Assembly (NCBI GenBank): GCA_902805805.1
Contig: CADCUE010000257.1
Span: 1 to 24,004, forward strand
Length of the DNA stretch: 24,004 bases
Source of the DNA: an uncultured Frankineae bacterium
Lineage (GTDB): Bacteria > Actinomycetota > Actinomycetes > Mycobacteriales > SCTD01
Direction: 5' to 3'
Each line of letters begins with the position of its first letter. Position 1 is the stretch's first letter. Shown here in pieces: positions 15,764 to 24,004 of this stretch. Position numbers and translations under genes: made by a program. The notes under the pieces are model-generated. The model ran no database searches. It worked only from the letters and a program-made list of their open reading frames with translations, and had not been told where the DNA came from.

Positions 15764-17569
15764 ATGGCGCAGCTGAGGATCGGACTCGCCCAGGTCGACA
15801 GCACCGTGGGGGACCTGACCGGCAACGCGGACCTCGTCAGCCGGTGGACGTCCCACGCGCTCGCCTCCGGCTGCCACCTCGTGGCCTTCCCGGAGATGGT
15901 CCTCACGGGCTACCCGCCGGAGGACCTCGTGCTGCGCCGGTCGTTCGTCCAGGCGAGCCTGGACGCGCTCGAGGCGCTCGCCGACCGGCTCGCCGCCGAG
16001 GGGGCGGGCGACATGGCCGTCGTGGTCGGCTACTGCGGGCGCAGCGAGACACCGTCGCCGGCGCTCGGCCGGCCCGCCGGGGAGCCGCAGAACTCCGCGG
16101 CGGTGCTGTTCGGGGGGCGCGTCGTGTCGCGCTACGCCAAGCACCACCTGCCGAACTACGGCGTCTTCGACGAGTTCCGCTACTTCGTGCGGGGTGACCG
16201 GCTGCCGGTCGTGCGGCTGCACGGCGTCGACGTCGTGACGGTGGTGTGCGAGGACCTGTGGCAGGAGGGCGGGCCGGTCTCGGTGGCCCGCGCCGCCGGG
16301 GCGGGGCTCGTCGTGTGCATCAACGGCTCGCCCTACGAGCGGGGCAAGGACGACCTGCGCGGACCGCTCGCCGCGCGGCGAGCCGCCGAGGCCGGCGCGC
16401 CGCTGGCCTACGTCAACTGCGTCGGAGGCCAGGACGAGCTCGTCTTCGACGGCGACTCGCTCGTCGTGGACGCCGCAGGCGCCCTCGTCGGGCGGGCACC
16501 CCTGTGGGAGCAGGGGCTGATGGTCGTCGACCTCGACCTGGCGCAGGCCTCGGACGACGGCACGGGCACGGTGGACGCCGGTGACGGGACCCGGATGGCC
16601 GTCGAGCGGGTCGTGCTGTCCGGCGAGCCCCTCGCGCCGTACGAGCCCGTCACGCCCGGGGTCGCCGTACCGCTCGACGACGAGGCCGAGGTGTGGGGGG
16701 CGCTGGTCACCGCGGTGCGGGACTACGTCGAGAAGAACCGGTTCCGCTCGGTGGTGCTGGGCCTGTCCGGCGGCATCGACTCCGCCCTGGTCGCCACGAT
16801 CGCCTGCGACGCCCTCGGCCCGGACCGGGTGCACGTCGTCGGGATGCCGAGCGAGTGGTCGTCCGACCACTCGGTGACCGACGCCGAGGAGCTGGCGGAG
16901 CGGCAGGGCCTGACCTGGTCGGTCGTCCCGATCCGGCCGATGGTGGACGCCTGGCTGGCCGCGGTGCCGCTGACCGGCCTGTCGGTCGAGAACCTGCAGG
17001 CACGCGTGCGGGGCACGACCCTGATGGCGCTGTCCAACGAGCACGGCCACCTGGTGCTGACCACCGGCAACAAGAGCGAGGCCGCGACCGGCTTCTCCAC
17101 GCTGTACGGCGACAGCGCCGGCGGCTTCGCCCCCATCAAGGACGTGCCCAAGACGCTGGTGTGGGCCCTGGCGCGCTGGCGCAACCGGGTCGCCGCCGAG
17201 CGGGGCGAGGTCCCGCCCATCCCCGAGAACAGCATCGACAAGCCGCCCTCGGCCGAGCTCGCGCCCGGTCAGCTGGACAGCGACCGGTTGCCGGCGTACG
17301 ACGTGCTCGACCCGCTGCTCGACGCCTACGTCGAGCAGGACCGTGGACGGGCCGAGCTGCTGGCCGCCGGCTTCGACGAGCGCACCGTCGACCGGGTCAT
17401 CGCGCTGGTCGACGCCGCCGAGCACAAGCGCCGCCAGTCGCCGCCGGGACCCAAGATCACCGGGCGGGCGTTCGGCCGCGACCGGAGGCTGCCGATCACG
17501 TCGCGCTGGCGCGAGCAGGCGGCGCCCACGGTCGCCGAGCCGGAGCAGGCCCGGCCCGAGGGGCACTGA
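15764..17569 (+). CDS. nadE: Glutamine-dependent NAD+ synthetase
   Basis: This enzyme makes NAD+ from nicotinate adenine dinucleotide, ATP and glutamine, the last step of NAD synthesis. At 601 residues it has the two-domain form. The N-terminal nitrilase-type glutaminase carries Glu44 (FPEMVLTGYPPEDL), Lys126 (KHHLPNYGVFDEFRYF) and Cys162 (VVCEDLW). The C-terminal synthetase domain has the ATP-pyrophosphatase loop LSGGIDSALV at about 333-342, NLQARVRGT, and TTGNKSEAATGFSTLYGD. The end is a polar, Pro/Glu-rich tail. The ATG at 15764 gives the conserved start AQLRIGLAQV, though its ribosome-binding site is weak. It ends four bases from the convergent PPOX gene. Confidence 0.97.
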   Translation: MAQLRIGLAQVDSTVGDLTGNADLVSRWTSHALASGCHLVAFPEMVLTGYPPEDLVLRRSFVQASLDALEALADRLAAEGAGDMAVVVGYCGRSETPSPALGRPAGEPQNSAAVLFGGRVVSRYAKHHLPNYGVFDEFRYFVRGDRLPVVRLHGVDVVTVVCEDLWQEGGPVSVARAAGAGLVVCINGSPYERGKDDLRGPLAARRAAEAGAPLAYVNCVGGQDELVFDGDSLVVDAAGALVGRAPLWEQGLMVVDLDLAQASDDGTGTVDAGDGTRMAVERVVLSGEPLAPYEPVTPGVAVPLDDEAEVWGALVTAVRDYVEKNRFRSVVLGLSGGIDSALVATIACDALGPDRVHVVGMPSEWSSDHSVTDAEELAERQGLTWSVVPIRPMVDAWLAAVPLTGLSVENLQARVRGTTLMALSNEHGHLVLTTGNKSEAATGFSTLYGDSAGGFAPIKDVPKTLVWALARWRNRVAAERGEVPPIPENSIDKPPSAELAPGQLDSDRLPAYDVLDPLLDAYVEQDRGRAELLAAGFDERTVDRVIALVDAAEHKRRQSPPGPKITGRAFGRDRRLPITSRWREQAAPTVAEPEQARPEGH

Positions 17570-17573
17570 GTCG

Positions 17574-17975
17574 TCAGCGCTGCTTCTGGTGCCGCACCCG
17601 CGTGGCGTCGACGAGGTAGGTGATGCGCTGCTCGCCGTGCTGGCGGAAGGGGTACTCGTCGACGCCCAGGTACTTGTGCGCCAGCCGGTCGATGTGCTCG
17701 TCGGCGCCCTCGGTCGTGCCGCGGGCCGTCCCGCGCACCTCGACGTAGTCGTACGGGTTGTCCTCGTCGTAGACGACGACCGCGACGGTCGGGTTGCGCT
17801 CGAGGTTCGTCGGCCAGGCCCGGCCGACCGCGCTGTTCACCGCCAGCCGGCCGTCCTCCACGCTCACCCACACCACGGTGCTGTGGATCGCGTTGTCGGC
17901 GTCGAGCGTCGAGAGCACGGCGTGGTTGGGCTTGTCGAGCAGCGCCTCGACACCGGGGTCGTCCAGGGCGGCCAT
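17574..17975 (-). CDS. PPOX-class (pyridoxamine-phosphate-oxidase-fold) F420-type protein
   Basis: A 133-residue split-beta-barrel protein typical of actinobacterial PPOX-class enzymes, which bind F420, FMN or haem. Features are NHAVLSTLDADNAIHSTVVWV, the AVGRAWPTNLERNPTVAVVV segment, and YDYVEVRGTARG, all in the order expected for this fold. Family members reduce varied substrates or act as flavin-binding stress proteins; the cofactor cannot be proven here, but an NADPH:F420 reductase homologue in the same window shows F420 is probably made. The ATG at 17973-17975 has a strong GAGGAGG ribosome-binding site. It follows the exporter gene by 31 bases on the same strand and probably belongs to the tetR operon. 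Confidence 0.88.
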   Translation of the reverse strand: MAALDDPGVEALLDKPNHAVLSTLDADNAIHSTVVWVSVEDGRLAVNSAVGRAWPTNLERNPTVAVVVYDEDNPYDYVEVRGTARGTTEGADEHIDRLAHKYLGVDEYPFRQHGEQRITYLVDATRVRHQKQR

Positions 17976-18006
17976 GGGTCCTCCTCGCGTCGGTGGGATC
18001 CCGAAC

Positions 18007-20258
<2,252 letters not shown>

Positions 20259-20294
20259 GCGGCCTCCTCCACGGTGCGGTCCGGCCGCGTGCCC

Positions 20295-20323
20295 AACGTA
20301 CGGGCGGCACTTGCGAGACGCAA
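20295..20323 (-). promoter_or_regulatory. tetR promoter with palindromic operator candidate
   Basis: On the minus strand TTGCGT (20318-20323) and TACGTT (20295-20300) are separated by exactly 17 bases, a good actinobacterial promoter with a TANNNT -10, about 35 bases upstream of the tetR ATG. The palindrome TTGCG-AGA-CGCAA (20311-20323) covers the -35, so a bound TetR dimer would block it. On the plus strand the same palindrome supplies TTGCGA (20311-20316), 16 bases before TAGTGC (20333-20338), so panB transcription could also be affected; that part is weaker. Confidence 0.55.
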
Positions 20324-20394
20324 CCGTTCCGCTAGTGCGGCAGGCGTGACCCGTCCCACATGGGCAAGACCGCGGAGCAGTGCGACCCTGAGCA

Positions 20395-20427
20395 GGTCCG
20401 GGGACCGGTGCTCCCACCCGAGGGAGC
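20395..20427 (+). promoter_or_regulatory. Hairpins in the panB leader
   Basis: Upstream of panB, GCTCCC (20410-20415) pairs perfectly with GGGAGC (20422-20427) around ACCCGA. A smaller inverted repeat, GGTCC-GG-GGACC, lies at 20395-20406. CCCTGAG occurs on both sides of the pair. The panB ribosome-binding site GGAGGG follows about 20 bases later, and CACG/CGTG flanking it could partly close over it. It does not match a riboswitch class I know. Confidence 0.3.
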
Positions 20428-20457
20428 TGGCCCTGAGTCACGACGGAGGGCAGTGCC

Positions 20458-21288
20458 GTGTCCGAGCTCCCGAGCCTCTACGGCGGGGTCACCAACCGCC
20501 GCGTTCGTCCCAGCGACCTGCAGCGGGCCAAGGACCGCGGCGAGCGGTGGGCCATGCTCACGTCCTACGACATGCTCACCGCCGCGATCTTCGACGAGGC
20601 GGGGCTGCCGGTGCTGCTCGTCGGTGACTCGGCCGGCAACAACGTGCTCGGTCACGCCACGACCGTGCCGGTGACCGTCGACGAGCTGCTTCCTCTGGTC
20701 CGGGCCGTCGTCCGCTCGACGACCCGGCCGATGGTCGTCGCCGACCTGCCGTTCGGCTCCTACCAGGCCTCACCCGAGCAGGCGCTGGCCACCGCGGCGC
20801 GCTTCCTGAAGGAGGGCGGCGCCCACGCGGTCAAGCTCGAGGGCGGCCGCCGGGTGACGGCCCAGGTGGAGCTGCTCGTGTCCGCCGGCGTGCCGGTCAT
20901 GGGGCACGTCGGCCTGACCCCCCAGTCCGAGCTCGTCACGGGCCTGCGGGTGCAGGGTCGCGGCGAGGAGGGGGACGAGCTCATCACCGACGCGCTGGCC
21001 CTGCAGGACGCCGGGGCGTTCGCCGTCGTGCTGGAGGCCGTGCCGGCCGACCTCGCCGAGCGGGTGACCAAGGAGCTCCTCGTCCCGACCATCGGGATCG
21101 GCGCCGGCGTCGGCTGCGACGCCCAGGTCCTGGTCTGGACCGACATGGCCGGGCTCACCCCGGGCGCGCCACTGACCTTCGTCAAGCGCTACGCCGACCT
21201 GCGCGGCGCGCTCGCCGAGGCGACGCGGGCGTACGCCGACGACGTGCGCGAGGGCCGCTTCCCCGGTCCGGAGCACAGCTTCCGCTGA
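20458..21288 (+). CDS. panB: 3-methyl-2-oxobutanoate hydroxymethyltransferase
   Basis: PanB transfers a one-carbon unit from methylene-tetrahydrofolate to 2-oxoisovalerate, the first committed step to pantothenate and coenzyme A. The 276 residues match the family. Metal ligands are Asp57 (LLVGDSAGN) and Asp96 ([10 protein letters not shown]). Lys126 and Glu128 lie in VKLEGG, and the catalytic Glu193 in [14 protein letters not shown] and PTIGIGAG are further signatures. The GTG at 20458 has GGAGGG seven bases upstream; an overlapping frame starting at 20360 is not a gene. panB near glnA2/glnE is also seen in mycobacteria. panC and panD are not in the window. The next gene is convergent, three bases away. 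Confidence 0.97.
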   Translation: MSELPSLYGGVTNRRVRPSDLQRAKDRGERWAMLTSYDMLTAAIFDEAGLPVLLVGDSAGNNVLGHATTVPVTVDELLPLVRAVVRSTTRPMVVADLPFGSYQASPEQALATAARFLKEGGAHAVKLEGGRRVTAQVELLVSAGVPVMGHVGLTPQSELVTGLRVQGRGEEGDELITDALALQDAGAFAVVLEAVPADLAERVTKELLVPTIGIGAGVGCDAQVLVWTDMAGLTPGAPLTFVKRYADLRGALAEATRAYADDVREGRFPGPEHSFR

Positions 21289-21291
21289 CCG

Positions 21292-22044
21292 CTACGCCTC
21301 GAGCGCGCGCCGCAGCACGTCCGGCGCCGTCACGAGCGACGGGCCGTACCACGTGAGGTGACGGCCGCTGACCAGTGCTGCGGGGACGCCCGGGAACGCC
21401 TCCGGGCCGTCGTCGGCGGAGAAGGCGTAGGGCTCGTCCGGGAGCACGACCAGGTCGTGCGCGGGCAGGTCGTCGAGCCGGACCTTCGGATAGCGGTCCG
21501 GCGACCCGGCGAGGACGTTGGCGACACCCAGGCGGGCCAGGACGTCACCGGCGAAGGTGTCGCGGCCGAGGGCCATCCACGGACGCCGCCAGACCGGGAC
21601 GACGGCCCGGCGCGGCCGCCCCGGACGGACCTCCGCCCACGCCTGCTCGGCCTGCGCCAGCCAGGTCGGCCGGTCGAGCCGGCAGGCGGCGAGCATCCGG
21701 CCGAGCGACACCAGGGCCTGCGGCACGGTCTCCGGCGCCGTGACCCACACGGCGAGCCCGGCCCTGCGCAGGGCGTCCAGGTCGACCGGGCGGTTCTCCT
21801 CGGCGTTCACGACGACGAGGTCGGGCCGCAGCTCGAGGACGCGGGCGACGTCGGGGTTCTTCGTCCCGGCGACGCGGACGACGTCGAGCTCCGGCGGGTG
21901 CGAGCACCACGCCGTGGCCCCGACGAGCAGCCCTGGAGCGGTCGCGGCGACCGCCTCGGTCAGCGACGGGACGAGGGACACGACCCGGGCGACCCGGTCG
22001 GGCACGTCGACGAGCGTGCCGAGGTCGTCTCGCACCCGCGTCAC
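21292..22044 (-). CDS. Helical-backbone metal-receptor (BtuF-like) protein without signal peptide
   Basis: A 250-residue protein of the class III periplasmic-binding fold used for cobalamin and iron chelates. The N-terminus reads RVVSLVPSLTEAV, the BtuF-type start of the first lobe; then VGATAWCSHPPE, RVAGTKNPDVARVLELRPDLVVVN, and a long linking helix region before the second lobe (VWRRPWMALGRDTFAGDVLARLG). There is no signal peptide or lipobox, and no permease or ATPase genes adjoin, so it probably acts in the cytoplasm rather than as a transport receptor. The GTG start overlaps the npdG-like stop by four bases (GTGA), so the two are coupled. Ligand and role are unknown; cobalamin is suggested by fold only, and the B12-dependent icmF lies far away. 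Confidence 0.83.
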   Translation of the reverse strand: MTRVRDDLGTLVDVPDRVARVVSLVPSLTEAVAATAPGLLVGATAWCSHPPELDVVRVAGTKNPDVARVLELRPDLVVVNAEENRPVDLDALRRAGLAVWVTAPETVPQALVSLGRMLAACRLDRPTWLAQAEQAWAEVRPGRPRRAVVPVWRRPWMALGRDTFAGDVLARLGVANVLAGSPDRYPKVRLDDLPAHDLVVLPDEPYAFSADDGPEAFPGVPAALVSGRHLTWYGPSLVTAPDVLRRALEA

Positions 22045-22712
22045 ACGTCCGTGATGCGCAGCCCGGCATGGGCCTTGTAGCGGCGGTTCACCGAGATGAG
22101 GTTGGCGGTGAGGGCCTCGACCTGCGCGGCGTTGCGCAGGCGGCCCCCGTAGACGCCCCGCATGCCGGGCACCCGGTCGGCGAGGGCCTGCACCAGGTCG
22201 GTCGCCTCGCGGTCGTCGCCGAGCACCAGCACGTCGGTGTCGACCTGCTCGACGGTCTCGTCGAGCAGCAGCACCGCGCTGACGTGGTGGAAGGCAGCCA
22301 CCACGCGACTGCCCGGCAGGACGGCCTGCGCCTGCTGCGCCGCACTCCCCTCCTCGACCGGCAGGGCGTACGCGCCCTGCTTGTCGAAGCCGAGCGGGTT
22401 GACGCAGTCCACGACGACCTTGCCGGCCAGGTCGTCGGCGAGCGCGAGGAGCAGCTCGCGGTGGCCCTCCCAGGGCACCGCCACGACGACGACGTCCGCG
22501 GCCCGGGCCGCCGCCGCGTTGTCGGTGCCGCTCACGCCGTCCGGCAGCTCGGCAGCCGCAGCCGCGGCCCGCCCGGCGTCCCGCGAGCCGAGCACGACCT
22601 GCGAGCCGGCGAGCGCCAGACGGCGGGCCAGTCCTCGCCCCTGCGGGCCGGTACCGCCCAGCACGGCGACGACGAGACGGGAGACATCGGGACGGGGGTC
22701 AGGGGCGGTCAT
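22041..22712 (-). CDS. npdG: NADPH-dependent F420 reductase (NpdG-type)
   Basis: NpdG enzymes exchange hydride between NADPH and coenzyme F420. The 223 residues fit the family. The dinucleotide loop is VAVLGGTGPQGRGLA (15-29), followed by VVLGSRDAGRA, where Ser43 and Arg44 would hold the 2'-phosphate of NADPH. DVVVVAVPWEGH, DCVNPLGF and VVAAFHHVSA follow in the expected order, and the C-terminal RLRNAAQVEALTANLISVNRRYKAHAGLRITDV is typical of this group. The ATG at 22710-22712 has AGGA upstream. It lies 22 bases after the ribonuclease stop and overlaps the metal-receptor gene by four bases. Together with the PPOX protein it suggests active F420 metabolism. Confidence 0.92.
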   Translation of the reverse strand: MTAPDPRPDVSRLVVAVLGGTGPQGRGLARRLALAGSQVVLGSRDAGRAAAAAAELPDGVSGTDNAAAARAADVVVVAVPWEGHRELLLALADDLAGKVVVDCVNPLGFDKQGAYALPVEEGSAAQQAQAVLPGSRVVAAFHHVSAVLLLDETVEQVDTDVLVLGDDREATDLVQALADRVPGMRGVYGGRLRNAAQVEALTANLISVNRRYKAHAGLRITDV

Positions 22713-22734
22713 GCCGGCATCCTGGCAGGTGCCG

Positions 22735-24004
22735 TCAGACCGGGCGGAACAGCACCGTGCGGGTCGCCGGGTCGGCCGTGACCAGCTGCACCTGCAGCCG
22801 CTCCCCCAGCGGCAGGTCCGCGCCTTCGCACTTCGCGCGCACCGCCGGCGAGCCCAGCTGCACGAGACCGCCCCTGCCGCCGGCCTCGACGACGACCGCG
22901 TCGAAGCGCTCCCCGACGCGAGGGGCCAGCACGACTGCCTCCGCCATGTCGACGACCGCCCGCTCGAGGGCCGAGGCCCGCCGGTGCGCGGCGGTCATGA
23001 GCTCGGGCAGCCGCGGCAGCGCCGCGCGGGCCCAGCCGGGGACCTCCTGACCGGCCGCGACGGCCAGGCAGACCTCGCTGACGTGCCGGTCGGCCAGGCG
23101 CCGCAGCGGCGCGGTGCAGTGGGCGTACGGCAGCGCCACCCCGCTGTGCAGCGACTGCTCGGGCAGCGCGCCGTCGAAGGGGGTGTAGCCGGCGCCGCGC
23201 AGCAGCCGGGTGGCGAGGACCAGCAGCGCCGCCGAGCCCGGGTCGGCCGGGTCCAGCGCCGAGACGACCTCCCCGTACGACGTGCCGTCGGCCCACGCGA
23301 CGCCCAGCGCCGTCGCACTGCGCCGCAGTGCCGCCACGTCCTGCTCGGCCGCCGGGGGCAGGGTGCGCAGCAAGCCGATCCGGGCCGAGAGCATGAGCGC
23401 GGCCGCGGCCGTCCCCGTGAGCAGGCTGATCTGGGCGTTCCAGCCCTCGACCGGCAGCGGCGCCCGCAGGACCAGCTGCGGCCGGCCCTGCGCGTCGAGC
23501 TCGACCTCCTGCTCGGGCGTGGGCAGGTCGACGGCGCCGCGGGACCGGGCGCGCTCCTGGCGCAGCCCTCCGACCTCGCGCAGCAGCTCGAGGGCCTCCC
23601 CGGCTGTGCCCTGGTCCAAGTCGGCCTGCACGCCGGCGTAGTCCAGGCGGGCGCGCGAGCGGACCAGCGCCCGTCGCACGTGGGTCCCGGTGAGCTCGCC
23701 GTCGCGGTCGAGCTCGAGCTCCCACAGCACAGCCGGCCGCGGACCGTCGGGCAGCAGGCTGGCGGCCCGCTCGCCGAGCACGGGCGGGTGCAGCGGCACG
23801 CGTCGGTCGGGGGCGTACAGCGTCACCCCGCGCTGCTCGACCTCGCCGTCCAGGACGCTGCCGGGGTCGACGAACGCCCCGACGTCGGCGATGGCGTACC
23901 AGACCCGGTAGCCGGCCGGCGTCCGGGCCAGGTGCAGCGCCTGGTCGAGGTCCGAGCTGCCCGGCGGGTCGATGGTGACGAACGGGACGTCGGTGCGGTC
24001 GAGG
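22735..24004 (-). CDS. RNB-domain (RNase II family) ribonuclease, C-terminal part (cut by window edge)
   Basis: A 3'-5' exoribonuclease of the RNase II/RNB family, with the 5' end beyond the right edge; 423 codons are visible. The strongest evidence is at the edge: TIDPPGSSDLDQALHL carries the acidic residues that bind the catalytic magnesium, followed by WYAIADVGAFV and the RGVTLYAPDRRVPLHPP segment. An apparent start at about 23826 is internal to this domain and not the true start. Later, LPYAHCTAPLRRLADRHV is the conserved YxHxTAPLRRxxD motif of the RNB fold. The C-terminus ends in a short beta-rich S1-like region. This is the shorter actinobacterial version rather than full RNase R. It heads the gene set leading to npdG. 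Confidence 0.93.
   Translation of the reverse strand, partial: LDRTDVPFVTIDPPGSSDLDQALHLARTPAGYRVWYAIADVGAFVDPGSVLDGEVEQRGVTLYAPDRRVPLHPPVLGERAASLLPDGPRPAVLWELELDRDGELTGTHVRRALVRSRARLDYAGVQADLDQGTAGEALELLREVGGLRQERARSRGAVDLPTPEQEVELDAQGRPQLVLRAPLPVEGWNAQISLLTGTAAAALMLSARIGLLRTLPPAAEQDVAALRRSATALGVAWADGTSYGEVVSALDPADPGSAALLVLATRLLRGAGYTPFDGALPEQSLHSGVALPYAHCTAPLRRLADRHVSEVCLAVAAGQEVPGWARAALPRLPELMTAAHRRASALERAVVDMAEAVVLAPRVGERFDAVVVEAGGRGGLVQLGSPAVRAKCEGADLPLGERLQVQLVTADPATRTVLFRPV

Noticed and set aside
15464..17566. Minus-strand open frame of 700 codons opposite nadE
   Set aside because: Antisense shadow; composition is Arg/Gly/His/Val-rich with no motif, while nadE shows all catalytic residues on the plus strand.
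20360..20674. Plus-strand frame of 104 codons overlapping the panB start
   Set aside because: Most of it lies in the wrong frame within panB, no homology is apparent, and panB has a good ribosome-binding site and conserved N-terminus.

Overview
The window is very GC-rich DNA with strong G/C bias at third codon positions, many GTG starts and overlapping ATGA/GTGA/TGATG junctions. Gene content points to a high-GC actinobacterium: a glnA2-glnE pair with panB close by (an arrangement also known in Mycobacterium tuberculosis), a glutamine-dependent NAD synthetase, an NADPH:F420 reductase homologue, a PPOX-fold F420-type protein, a fused acyl-CoA mutase (IcmF) and a UDP-galactopyranose mutase. I cannot fix the genus from sequence alone. 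I see no tRNA, rRNA, CRISPR array, insertion sequence, integrase or phage gene. No stretch longer than about 145 bases lacks a gene.

Layout. (1) 1-2415: an acyl-CoA module on the minus strand (acyl-CoA dehydrogenase, then icmF running off the left edge), divergent from a MarR regulator with a small palindrome between them. (2) 2509-10641: a long minus-strand run whose transcription order is glnA2, class I glutamine amidotransferase, glnE, epoxide-hydrolase-like protein, a 49-residue membrane protein, glf, and a DoxX-like protein. The first four are joined by overlaps or an 8-base gap, so nitrogen metabolism is the core and the tail is looser. A two-tier hairpin lies between the convergent MarR and DoxX genes. 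(3) 10785-11621: a lone plus-strand FkbM-type methyltransferase. (4) 11608-14743: a minus-strand trio, SRPBCC protein with a hydrophobic N-terminal part, zinc alcohol dehydrogenase, and an uncharacterised six-helix membrane protein with buried acidic and His residues. (5) 14868-17569: aldo/keto reductase then nadE, plus strand. (6) 17574-20258: tetR, a 14-helix drug exporter and a PPOX-fold protein, minus strand, with a well-formed promoter and palindrome upstream. (7) 20458-21288: panB, plus strand. (8) 21292-24004: minus strand, an RNB-family ribonuclease (cut by the right edge), npdG-like F420 reductase, and a metal-receptor-like protein without a signal peptide.

Most of this is ordinary chromosomal housekeeping. 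The parts that deserve a second look are the SRPBCC/ADH/membrane-protein trio, the palindromes at the marR and tetR promoters, the hairpin at 2440-2488, the histone-H1-like tail on the DoxX protein, and a short membrane-protein gene at 4299-4448.
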